The notes beneath the pieces are model-generated. The model did not search any database, was not told where the DNA came from, and was given only the letters and a program-made list of their open reading frames with translations. A program made the position numbers and the translations under genes. DNA of 64,000 nucleotides from Coccinella septempunctata (lineage: Eukaryota > Arthropoda > Insecta > Coleoptera > Coccinellidae), in assembly GCF_907165205.1 (NCBI RefSeq), contig NC_058189.1, forward strand, positions 61,005,815-61,069,814, in the 5' to 3' direction. Below are positions 45,540-55,590 of this stretch, piece after piece; the first letter of the stretch is position 1; every line of letters starts with the position of its first letter.

Positions 45540-46318
45540 AGAATAGCAAAAAATACGATCATTGTACATAATCCGTGCCAGATTTAAATATATGTGTTAA
45601 ATTACATGTTGAAAAGTAAATATCCTCTTAATCTGACAATTTTAGAGTGACGAAAATGTGTGGGAGGGCGACAAATTTTCAAAAAAGAAACGTGACGTGT
45701 CATTCTCGTGCGCGGTGGTGTTTTTTCTTATTTTGAAGCTAATGATTCGAGAATAACGGAAAAAATATAATCTGATAGTTTTAGCAAGCCGAAACAATAA
45801 AAATTGGACATAAAGGTCAAAAAAATCAGTTTTTCTGAATTATATCCTCTCCTGGACTTTAAATTGTTTTTGCATTCATTATAAAAGTTGTAGAGCATAA
45901 TATTTTCTACGAATTTTGTCTGAAACAATTTTTTCTACGTTTGAACATTTTTGAGATATATGGCGAAGAATATGCATTAGACTGGGTTTGTACATTGACC
46001 TTGGCCTTTCCCATGAGTGGCTAAGCTCCTCGCCCTTATCGCCCTAACTCGAAAACGGTGTACGTAAAATTGCTTCAGAAGAAAAATTGTATAGAATTTC
46101 ATTATCTACAACTTTCAAAACAAATACAGAAACGATTAGAGGTACTGGAAGGGAAATATTTTGAAAAAATGCCTTGTTATCATCTTCAAACTGTCAGATT
46201 AAGAAAACTCCTGCTGATTGTATTAAGATTAATGACTCAACACGTGTGCAAAAGATTTTTTACCATTTTCAACTCTTCTGTACGGCCAGCCCCACCACGC
46301 AAACTGTCAGATTAACAC
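45540..46318 (+). mobile_element. Family E repeat, copy 2
   Basis: It matches 23415-25320 in order (CAGAATAGCAAAAAATACG, GTGTGGGAGGGCG, GTTGTAGAGCATAATATTTTC, CGGCCAGCCCCACCACGCAA) but lacks the palindrome and a ~150-bp segment before the final block. Several short open frames are shadows of this repeat. Confidence 0.7.
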
Positions 46319-47318
46319 GAATTTATTATCAGAGACACGTATTAAGCGTCGTCGGCTCCCCAACTATACCTACTAGAAAATTGTATGCTCTACAGCTTAT
46401 ACATTTTGTGGTGTCACATTGATTAAATACTCTTTTTACCACGTTATACGTTCCTAACTCATAACCAATGTAATCTTTTATTCCATTTGACTGTTTACCC
46501 GACTACTACCCCTTAGCATTGAATTTTTCAGTCGAAATACACACACTGAAGAACAGTTTTCTACAATAGAGGAAAGAACACAAGAAACAACGAATAATTA
46601 TTGCAGATCGTCAATTATGTTCGACAATATTTCACAATAATTCGCGTTGAAAGTTATTGTGAGCAACGAATTAGGCTATTAATGTGATAACCGTAGAAAA
46701 AGCATAAGCAACGCTCAATTCTCATTCGTATTATTAGCATTAACTTTGCAATGACTGTCTTTCTGCGTTCCTTTAAGAGTATATTGATCATTCCCCTGTA
46801 CAACCTTATTGTTTGTTGATGAAATGATGTAGACGTCAAGGAAAGTGAGAATCATTCATTCTGTTGATTCGAATGTCAGATTCTGTTGAAGTTATTTATA
46901 ATTCAGTATCGTAATGAATGTACTGAATTGATTGCTTTTCATTCGGAAAGAAAATAATGGCCTGTAATGGCTGATGAAATGTGAAACTCCCCTATTATGC
47001 TCGACTTCTACTTCCGTGTAGTCTTGATTCACTCTCGGTAAGTATTCTGCCGAGTATGTAAGTAATAGCGATTTAATTGAGATATATGGAATGCGTCTCG
47101 GAGATAAAAGCAAATTGCATTTCCAATAGGCGTTGCAGATTACTTATTGCACCTCCATCCTCTAGGCGCAGTCGTTATAAGAACTTTTAACTAGGAAGAT
47201 GCGAGGCATACATAAGATAGATGTGCCTCAATGACAGCTGAGCTGTTCTGTTCGAGGCAATAAGAGACTGTGTAAATAGGTTGTAAGTGTATACTACTTT
47301 TATTCGTCAACTGAGAAC
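46319..47318. other. Non-coding stretch, no gene seen
   Basis: About 1 kb without recognised repeats or coding support. Confidence 0.4.
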
Positions 47319-47320
47319 TA

Positions 47321-48177
47321 TACTGCATTCACATTTATTTTAGCAGTCGGTTGGCCATGAAATAATTTTCTCAAGTTTTTGTAACTAGAACGGAGTAAGG
47401 TTGGCACTCATGAAATGTCGTTGATGTCATAACGCCGTTGCCACAACTAATATCAATTTTTATTACGAAAATGCGGAAAGTGATTGAAAAAAGAGACAGG
47501 GTTTCAGGGAGTGCTATTTAGAATTCAGGTCCGCTCATTCAAATAGTTATACTCTGATATTCTAAAATCCACAATACGTCAGACGGTTACGAACATATTC
47601 AATGTGAGAGAATTTATATAATGTTTCATCTGAATCTAAACGATTCATCTTGACTTGAAACTTCCTTCAATCCCTTTTACTTATATTGATGCATAATGAT
47701 TTTTGTTGAAGAATTTAACATTCTTGTAATCTGTTAATTCTTTCGAGAGATAGCCATTCCCAACCACTGCACCATATGCATTTCATCTTCGGGTTAATAT
47801 TTTTGAAATCTGCAACTGATGTAACGTATTCAAACTTTAGCCAAAGAAGATAACGAACATAAACTCTCCTCAAGCTAGTGCATATTATGATATTATACTG
47901 AGCTCTTGTATTTCCATGCAAATAACTGGATTTGGTATGCCTTCATTCAGTTTGTATAAACTTCAATTATGTTCGTCACATATTTTCCGAAGAGATTCGA
48001 CATTGTGATAAAATACGTAATAACAGAAACTTTTACGTAGAACGGGCAGCATAGCGTTGATTTAAAACCCAAAAATGTTTTGACAAGCGTCATAACCCCA
48101 CATTTTCGTACTATACAGAGTGAAATGTGTCAAATTTACATGGCCAACCGACTGCTAAAATAAAAGTGAATGGAGTA
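47321..48177 (+). mobile_element. Family A TIR element, copy 5, internal deletion
   Basis: TA (47319-47320), left end TACTGCATTCACATTTATTT, right end in inverse up to GTGAATGGAGTA, TA (48178-48179). About 360 bp are missing at 47642, which removes exon 2 of the fossil transposase and the AATAAA/ATT block. The deletion starts within the fossil intron. Confidence 0.92.
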
Positions 48178-48280
48178 TAGATACTTCAATCCAGAGAAGG
48201 AGAGTTGAAGGATGAAGTGATCTAGACTCTACAGAGCAAATTATTCATTGACGATTAAACAATTTCCAAGGAATTCAAAT

Positions 48281-48545
48281 ACGCGGTTAATGTTGAGGAG
48301 TTCCGAAGACTTGTGGCTCAGTAAAAAGTGTCTTTAGCCAAAATAGGCAGAACTATAAGATATCGTACATCACAATACTCCTGTGTACCACATTCAGTGA
48401 TTTTCGTATGACCGATTCTGAGATAAAAAGCAAAGAGTATTTTTAGGTGCGAATTTCAGAGGCCTCAAGAGACCTCCTGGCATAAATCAAAAATAGAGGA
48501 TCTGTGACCAAATTTGTTTGCGTTAATTTCGGGACACCCTATATT
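48281..48545. repeat. Dispersed repeat G, copy 2
   Basis: It shares ATACGCGGTTAATG-type sequence, CTCAGTAAAAAGTGTCTTT and TTCTGAGATAAAAAG with 13310-13540. It ends TTTCGGGACACCCTATA, whose inverse (TAGGGTGTCCCG) resembles the CAGGGTG ends of other elements, so this may be a half of a CAGGGTG-type element. Confidence 0.6.
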
Positions 48546-49357
48546 ATACAACGGAAAAGAGAAGTGATATGCCTTCAACGATGAGGACCGGGCAGCTCCA
48601 TAGCATCAGGAATACTTCTTTCAGACTTCTTCTGCTGAACAGGTTGGAAGAAAACTTCAGCATGAAGCACACAGCACACCCAGCAAGGAGATTATATTCA
48701 CAGCGCAGCATCGTCAACGGACAATGCTCTTTGTATCTTGTTTATGTGCATGAAATTTTCATTTGAAACTCACAATTGAACAGATGCAACCAGAATTTTT
48801 AATTGGGAACAATGCTGAATACATCTCAACGACGACGTTCTTATGCTTTCATTAAAAAGCAGTTTCGTATATTATGAAATACGATATACGGAATTTAATA
48901 GATACGTGGGTAGAATAGATGAATGTACGGAATTTGGAATGTCTTCAATGGTGAGGCTTATGCAAATAATGCCATTACTTCGGTCGAGAGGCAAGGAAGT
49001 AATCTTGGCTCATTCAATTGAATCTTTCGGTTCGGACTATTCTGGAAATTCTCAAAGCAGTTAATGAAAGGAAATTAGATTTGTAAGAGTTCTAGAAAAA
49101 CTAACATTTAACATGGAGATGGAGACGTATTTTAGCGGAGGTTCGAACTCCATAGCTTCAGGTTTCAAATAGTGAATGTGGATTGACTGACACATCATTA
49201 AAAAGATCTCTTCATTCTGACTATGGTCAGAAAAGCAAAAATGGCACTAAGATATGGATAGACTTTTGTTGCTCAGGATGATTCGGTTATTGATAAGATT
49301 TCTTTATCAAGCCGTTTTTAATTTTGTTTCAAGAAATCATTGAACATCCTAGGATGT
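48546..49357. other. Non-coding stretch, no gene seen
   Basis: Short open frames (48569-48766, 48843-49064) are without recognised motifs. Confidence 0.35.
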
Positions 49358-50000
49358 ATTTCAACAGTAGATTCTTGAGGACGAAAAGAAACACTTTTCT
49401 TGTTTACCATTTTTTCCGAATCGACTCCGTCTAAAAGAAGCAGGCTGTTGAAAAACAATAAATTTTTTATTTAATTTCTATCTTGCGAACTGTTTTATCG
49501 AATGAAATTAATTTCGTATTATAGTTTTTTATTTATCTGATGATTTTTCTTCGAACTCAAGATATCACCCACGCCTTACAGTATTTCATAATGAACATTA
49601 CGTGCCATAAAAATACCAAAAATTCAAAGAACCCAACTCTTGAATCAAAGTTGGACTCTATGTAATGAATATTTGAACGTCTTGTAAAATGAAAGTATTC
49701 TTTATATGTTCTCCTAACCTGCGGCGTTTTCGAGAAATTTTGATATAATATTAAAAAGTATCAGTGAAATTTGAAAATTGAGTACTGAATACAACTTTGT
49801 TTAAAAGATCCATAGATGTGTACTGCCACAGTTATTCTGAAAGTAATTTTGTTATTCTAGGGGTGGCACAGCTCATTATGAAAACTAAAAATGGCCATAT
49901 CTTTTTATCAGGGCCGAATCGGAAAAAAAGGAAAAAAGTGTTTCTTTTGACCTTAAGAATACACTGTTGAAATATTCGTACTAGTCAAAGACTCACCATG
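49358..50000 (-). mobile_element. Family B, copy 7
   Basis: It starts at TTTCAACAGTAGATTCTTGA (outer ~25 bp lost) and ends in the inverse of CATGGTGAGTCTTTGACTAG followed by TA (50001-50002). The interior orientation is reverse. It is nearly full length. Confidence 0.87.
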
Positions 50001-50002
50001 TA

Positions 50003-50708
50003 GATTTGATCATAATTTCTTCCTGTAAAAACCAACATTTCAATAGAGACACCCCTTTCTTTGCATTGAATATTTTCAGTGCGAGAAATTTCCAATCTAA
50101 AGTGTGGATTTCGGCATTCGAAAATAACACAATTCTCCGAGCTCCCTGCTTATTATTCGTAGTGCCGATGGTAAAAGGGATGAATTATTAACACCTTATT
50201 GTTTTCGAAGAACTTGCATCGGTCCTGACGAGAATTTATCGAATAAACATCAATATGCCGAGTGCACTCAGACAGGAATCGAAAGTTATGTCAATATGCC
50301 CGGGCCAAACGTGTCCCCATATTTTCCAGTTTCAATTGATGCACTCACGATATGACCAATCGTCCTGATGGTGTGCTCGACAACTTCATTGTCGCGTAGG
50401 GATGTCAAATGCTAGAGGCTCTATCGAGAAAGTACAGGCAATTTATTATACGTAAAAAAAAACGGAAAAAGGAATTGTGTAGGAATTCGCTGTCGCTTAT
50501 TTGGCACAACCAACGAAGATTTGGAGCATAATCTGAGTTTGTTCACAGTAATCCATTTCGTCAGTTCATCTCAAGTCAATCAAAGATTTTAGGGTTACAA
50601 GTTACATTTTGTCAACCCTCTAACGACCAGAGTATTGCGAGTTGAATAATTCCAAATTTATGTTATAGATTTGCATCATTTAGGTGATGCAATAATGAAG
50701 TGATATTT
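50003..50708. other. Non-coding stretch, no gene seen
   Basis: No supported feature; it precedes a mariner element. Confidence 0.35.
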
Positions 50709-50858
50709 GTTAAGAACTACGAGGATGTATTGATATCTAGTTAGCCTAGACCAGTTCCATACATAAAAAAATATTGCGTTACCATAGCAACTGACAATAA
50801 CTCATTAGAAGTGTCAGTGTGAATTTTGAGGTCAAAAAAGTGAACCAGAGTGACGCAA

Positions 50859-51083
50859 TTGGGAATTCAAATGTAGATTGCAGCGACATAGTGGTGACAG
50901 TTCGAAGTAAAAAGTTAATGCCTTTACGTCATTGTTCTACGTTCCTCGATGTAAACCATAGACCTAATAATACATTTTATTTTATTAGGTCTATGATGTA
51001 AACAAACAAATGACAAAAGTGCCTTAACTTTTTATTTACAAAAATAGCCACCAGAGGGCGTATCGCTTGTTTTGAATTCCCAA
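50859..51083. mobile_element. Short insert with 13-bp inverted ends, in mariner leader
   Basis: TTGGGAATTCAAA at 50859 and TTTGAATTCCCAA at 51071 bound 225 bp that is absent from the leader of mariner copy 3, where sequence equivalent to both flanks is contiguous. It contains a small hairpin CATAGACCTAATAA / TTATTAGGTCTATG (50956-50996). The target duplication is unclear (perhaps CAA). Confidence 0.65.
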
Positions 51084-51101
51084 TAAATTAAAAGAAAAAA
51101 G

Positions 51102-51850
51102 ATGTCCACCGAAATTGTGAAAACCGAAAAATTGGAGTATCGAGCCATCATCAAGTACCTGTATTTAAAAGGGTTAAGAGGTAAGCAGATTTACGAAGAT
51201 ATGCTCAATACCCTTGGTGATCAATGTCCTTCGTATGCGACCTTGAAAAATTGGAGTGCAAGCTTCAAAAGAGGTAAATTTTCCTTTGAAGGTGATGACC
51301 GATCGGGAAGGCCAGTTTCTGTGTCAGTACCCGAAAATATCGATGCACATCATGACAAGATTTTATCAGACCGTCGAATTGGGCATGAGAAAAATTGCTG
51401 CAAAATGGATGCCCAAATGTTTGAATGTTGACCAAAAGCGTGCAAGGGTAGAAGCATCGCGTTCGATCTGTGCTTGATTTGAAAACGATGTAGACTTCTT
51501 AAACTGAACTCTTTCTATGGATGAGACTTGTGTAAATTTCTACGATCCAGAAACAAAGCAAGAATCGATGGAATGGCGACACTGGTTCTCCAAGACTTAA
51601 GTTTCGTGTCCAAAAATCTCTTTCTTCAACTGAAAAAAAGTTTAAAAGGTCGTAAATTTTCCTCCAACGAGGAGGTAATAAAAGCTGTGGAGGTCTGGTT
51701 TGCATAGCAAGAAGACACATTTTTTTGAAAGGTCTAGAGACGTTGCAGGCTCGCTGTAATAAATGTATCCAATTAAGAGGAGAATATGTTGAAAAAAAAA
51801 ATATTTTGACATTGAAATTTTGTTTGGTTCTATATTAGGCTAAGAATTTT
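51102..51850 (+). pseudogene. Mariner transposase, copy 4, large deletion
   Basis: MSTEIVKTEKLEYRAIIKYL starts the intact N-terminal helix-turn-helix region (51102-51380), including RGKQIYEDMLNTLGDQCPSY. After SDRRIG about 70 bp are lost, removing the second recognition helix, and the frame continues as KIAAKWMPKCLNVDQKRARV. The first Asp block survives as SMDETCVNFYDPETK near 51516. A larger deletion at about 51617 joins this to the C-terminal part (FSSNEEVIKAVEVWF and later CIQLRGEYVE), so the second and third Asp blocks are absent. It cannot be active. Confidence 0.9.
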
Positions 51851-51856
51851 TCAATA

Positions 51857-52511
51857 CAGGGTGTTCCTAAATTGAACCTACAAACGAAAAGGGGAGATTC
51901 CTTAAGTGAGTTTAAGAAAAAAAAGTCCCATAATCATGGGGTCGCAAACGTTTCGTTTTCGAGATACAGAGTGTTGAAGTTTGAATCATCGCTACAGATC
52001 AGGAAAATTTCCATAAAAACTGACACTGAATTCATTCACCACAGCTTACAAAGTGGGCTTCCATCATAATTTGGATTTTCACGAGGATTTCGAGAGAATC
52101 GTTCAAAATTTTTTTTCTCGAAATCGTTGGTAGATACGACAAAACTACAAAAGACCGAAAAGTTTAGTATAAGAACAAAGCTTCTTTTTACATTTTTTCA
52201 AATTAACAGTTGCTCACCAAAAAAAAGTTCTGCAGAAGAACAGATGGCAGTGTTCCAGAAAAAATATCACCCTGTAGATCTTCTATCGAAATTGCCATGT
52301 CACGTGGTGAGAACTCTAAAATGTAATATCTATGCCAAATTTCAGTTGAATATCTTGTGAAGTGTAGATACTATGAGAAAAAATTCAAACTTCAACACTC
52401 TGTATCTCGAAAACGAAACGTTTGCGACCCCATGTTCATGGGACTTTTTTTCTTAAACTCACTTAAGGAATCTCCCCTTTTCGTTTGTACGTTCAATTTA
52501 GGAACACCCTG
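51857..52511. mobile_element. CAGGGTGTTCC-ended TIR element (655 bp)
   Basis: The left end CAGGGTGTTCCTAAATTGAA and the right end in inverse CAGGGTGTTCCTAAATTGAA are identical over 20 bp. The arms pair over about 128 bp, through CGAAAAGGGGAGATTCCTTA and CAAACGTTTCGTTTTCGAGA. TA is duplicated at 51855-51856 and 52512-52513, inside the mariner terminal repeat. It has no coding sequence. It is non-autonomous. Confidence 0.95.
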
Positions 52512-52523
52512 TATATCCTCGTA

Positions 52524-53226
52524 GCAGGTACAACTGATAAAATAACAATTCTCGAAGATGAACTTGTGAACCCAAACATGCATGCTTGATCATACGTTCT
52601 TGGTAGTCGAAAAACATGACAACCACGTATGAAACAACTCATCACCGATACACGATTGAAAAATAAGAGTAAAACTTATGGCTCAGCACGTCGACGCTTA
52701 CCAAACTTGCCATCCCTAATTCCGCCAGTGTCATTTGCATTCAACTCTCCAACGGGCTCGTTTAAAAATAAAACGCTACGGCCACTTACGCGTCCTAAGC
52801 AGTCGTCAAATTGGAAACTCACCTGCAACAAAAAATAAAGCAGCATAAGTAAAAAATGGAAGAGCCGAACCAGAGAGGGCCTGTTTGAAATTCAAGTCTC
52901 GTCTTCGACAACATATAACGCATAGTCCTCACGCTCCCTTTGGCATTTTATATGAAGTTACGGGCAGCGTCCTCTCTTTACAGTCATTGTTAATTTTGTC
53001 CCGACAACCACCTCGAAATTTATGTGGTCTTTTAGCAATTTCAGCACGTTGGACCACGGGGAAACGGACTCGCAGGACGCTATTTGCAAGATGGCGAATC
53101 GAGATGACTTATTGCATACGGAGGACACTTCCTCGAGAAATAGTGGACAATTGAGGATTTTCTGATTCGAGCTTTTACTTTCCTTCAAGGACTCATAAAA
53201 ATTGGCTGTATCACACGAATCCCATA
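52524..53226. other. Non-coding stretch, no gene seen
   Basis: 52860-53210 is moderately GC-rich single-copy-looking sequence. Opposite-strand open frames (52885-53154 plus, 52958-53263 minus) overlap and have no recognised domain. Confidence 0.35.
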
Positions 53227-53277
53227 TACCTAAGGGAGAGCGCCCACCAAAGTAGCGTAGCACTGACCTGGCACATA

Positions 53278-54748
53278 TACTTCATTCACATTTATTTTAG
53301 CAGTCGGTTGGCCATGAATTAATTTGCTCAAGTTTTTGTAACTAGAACGGAGTAAGGTTGGCACTCATGAAATGTCGTTAATGTCATAACGCCGTTGCCA
53401 CAACTAATATCAATTTTCATTACGTAAATGCCGAAAGTGATTGAAAAAAGAGACAGGGTTTCAGCTATTTAGAATTCAGGTCCGGTCATTCAAATAGTTA
53501 TACTCTGATAAATCCACAATACGTCAGACGGTAGCGAACATATTCAATGTAAGAGAATAGAGAATTTATATAATGTTGCATCGGAATATAAACTACTTAT
53601 ATTTCAGCTGAATATTTCCACAATCAGAAAGATTGTGAATGAAGAGGATGACAAAGAATTTCCTTATATTGGGAGACCCAAAAAAGTGGTGGCATTTGAG
53701 AATTTTATGTTTGAGGAAATTAATGCGGAAAGTTTAGGGGAGAGTTCCTTTGAATTGGACGGCCCATGAACCGTACGCTACAGTTTTTTAAAACACTCGA
53801 TGGTGATTTGGCATCCTTTACGTAAATCCCATTTTCGCAACAAGGCGCGAGCCACAGGGTCAGGCATTTTGCAAGAGATCTCGATCGATGTTGCGAAAAT
53901 GGGATTTACGTAAGGGATGCTAAATTGCTATCGAGTGTAGAAGAAAACTGTAGCGTCCAGTTCATGGGCTGTCCAGTTCGAAGGAACTCTCCCCTACTAC
54001 AGGATTTTCGATGAATGTCATCGTAGATTAAGTTCCCGAAAATTAATTTTTCTATTTTTCATTTGACTTGTCCTATACATTGTAAATGTCTTAAGGTACC
54101 AATAAATACCTAATTATTATTATTATATCAATGCATTAAGATGAACAGCCACAAATACGCGTCAGTTGCCTTGCTAATTGTTTATTCATGTGAAATTTTT
54201 GTTCAAAGGTGAAGTTCATCTTGATTGAAACTTCCTTTAATCCCTTTTACTTATGATGCAAGATGATTTTTGTTGAAGAATTCAACATTCTTGTAATGAT
54301 CTGTTAATTCCTTCGGGAGATACCCATTCCCAACCACTGCAACATATGCATTTCATCTTCGGGTTAATATTTTTGAAATCTACAACTGATGTAACGTATT
54401 CCAAATTTAGCCAAAGAAGATAACGAACATTAACTCTCCTCGAGCTAGTGCATATTATGATATTATATTGACCTCTTGTATTTTCCATGCAAATAACTGG
54501 ATTTGGTATACCTTCAATGAGTTTGTATAAACTTCAATTATGTTCGTCACATATTTTCCGACGAGATTCGACATTGTGATAAAATACGTAATAACAGAAA
54601 CTTTCACGTAGAACGGGCAACAAAGCGTTGATTTGAAACCCAAAAATGTTATGACAAGCGTCATAACCCCACATTTTCGTACTTTACAGAGTGAAATGTG
54701 TCAAATTTCCATGGCCAGCTGACTGCTAAAATAAAAGTGAAAGGAGTA
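53278..54748 (+). mobile_element. Family A TIR element, copy 6, with nested MITE
   Basis: TA at 53276-53277 and 54749-54750; ends TACTTCATTCACATTTATTT and the inverse of GTGAAAGGAGTA. Complete family order. The fossil intron has GT and AG (about 62 nt). Exon 2 is interrupted after about 33 residues by the 258-bp MITE at 53737-53994. Confidence 0.93.
53737..53994. mobile_element. 258-bp MITE inside family A copy 6
   Basis: GGGGAGAGTTCCTTTGAATT (left) and its near-inverse at 53975-53994 (GGAACTCTCCCC at the tip) with TA at 53735-53736 and 53995-53996. Other family A copies have an uninterrupted AGTTTACTACAGG at this point, so the empty site is known. The inner arms include ATCCCATTTTCGCAACA and TGTTGCGAAAATGGGAT, making almost the whole unit a hairpin. 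Confidence 0.95.
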
Positions 54749-55194
54749 TACATGACAAAGGCGATGCAAAATAATAACTGAAACTTCACTCAGATGTGCG
54801 ATATCTGAAAATGATGAATCGCCTTTGACATGTATGTGCCATGTCAGTGCTATGCTACTTTGGTGGGCGCTCTCACTAAGGTAACTTAATGACCAGAAGT
54901 CACCGACAAGTTTCCAAAACTCAGGAGACCATGGTCAATCGACAACTGCTTTGCTTAAGGTGATTGAAATCGGTGGTGCGCCACCTGAAGTCAATTCTTG
55001 TAACTAGAGTTAGTACATGGTTGTTTGATAAACGGAGAAGGTTGAATCTACCAATCTTCTGATACGCTAAGAAGGTAGATCTACTTTTTCCAACAGATTT
55101 GATGGTTATGATGGTAAAAACTAGAGATAATATCTTGGAAACCGTTCGAGTTTTTTCAAGTCTTCTGGAGTCAACTACAGTTGGTCCCAACGCC

Positions 55195-55440
55195 ACTGGA
55201 ATTTTTCGAAAATGACCTTTGAAAAATGCCAAGAACTCCATGGCATGCCTTGAAGCTACTGCTAGTGGGCATTCTCCATCATTTTGGAATCAATTTAGGC
55301 GTTGAATGAATAGTTTTTAGAATTCATTTAAAGCCTAAATTGCTTCCATAAAGATTGGGACTAGCCCACTAGCATGCCATTTGAAAAAATTGACTTATTG
55401 ACGTTTTTTGAAGATCATTTTCGAAAAATCGCAGTATCAT
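55195..55440. repeat. Imperfect palindrome (~245 bp)
   Basis: ATTTTTCGAAAATGACCTT at 55200 pairs with AAGATCATTTTCGAAAAAT at 55413. TGCTAGTGGGCA/GCCCACTAGCA and CAATTTAGGC/GCCTAAATTG continue inward to a centre near 55318. No target duplication was fixed. It has no coding frame. Confidence 0.75.
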
Positions 55441-55590
55441 CGGAAGCACTTATAGTGTGATCCGAAAAACCGAAGTAGCCTACGTCAAAAAAGCATATCA
55501 AATGAGGTATTTCTAAATCAGAATTTCATGTAGATTCGGAATACGATTTGAAAATTGGTTATTCTGATTTGGAAAAGCAGGATGGTATTA

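Larger units (their letters stand above)
50711..52521 (+). mobile_element. Mariner element, copy 4, with two insertions
   Basis: The left end CGAGGATGTATTGATATCTA follows AACTA, and the right end is TATCCTCG followed by TA and GCAGG. The right terminal repeat is cut by a 655-bp element (51857-52511). With that taken out, the end matches copy 1 at 28028-28045 exactly. A second short insert (50859-51083) lies in the 5' leader. The coding part is internally deleted. Confidence 0.92.
53229..54881. mobile_element. ~180-bp MITE split by family A copy 6
   Basis: The left arm CCTAAGGGAGAGCGCCCACC (53229 on) and its inverse GGTGGGCGCTCTCACTAAGG (ending 54881) form terminal repeats with TA outside (53227-53228 and 54882-54883). 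Family A sits at 53278-54748. The two inner edges join across one TA, and the joined arm matches the reverse complement of the opposite arm (GGCACATACATG). This proves the exact target of family A. Confidence 0.88.
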
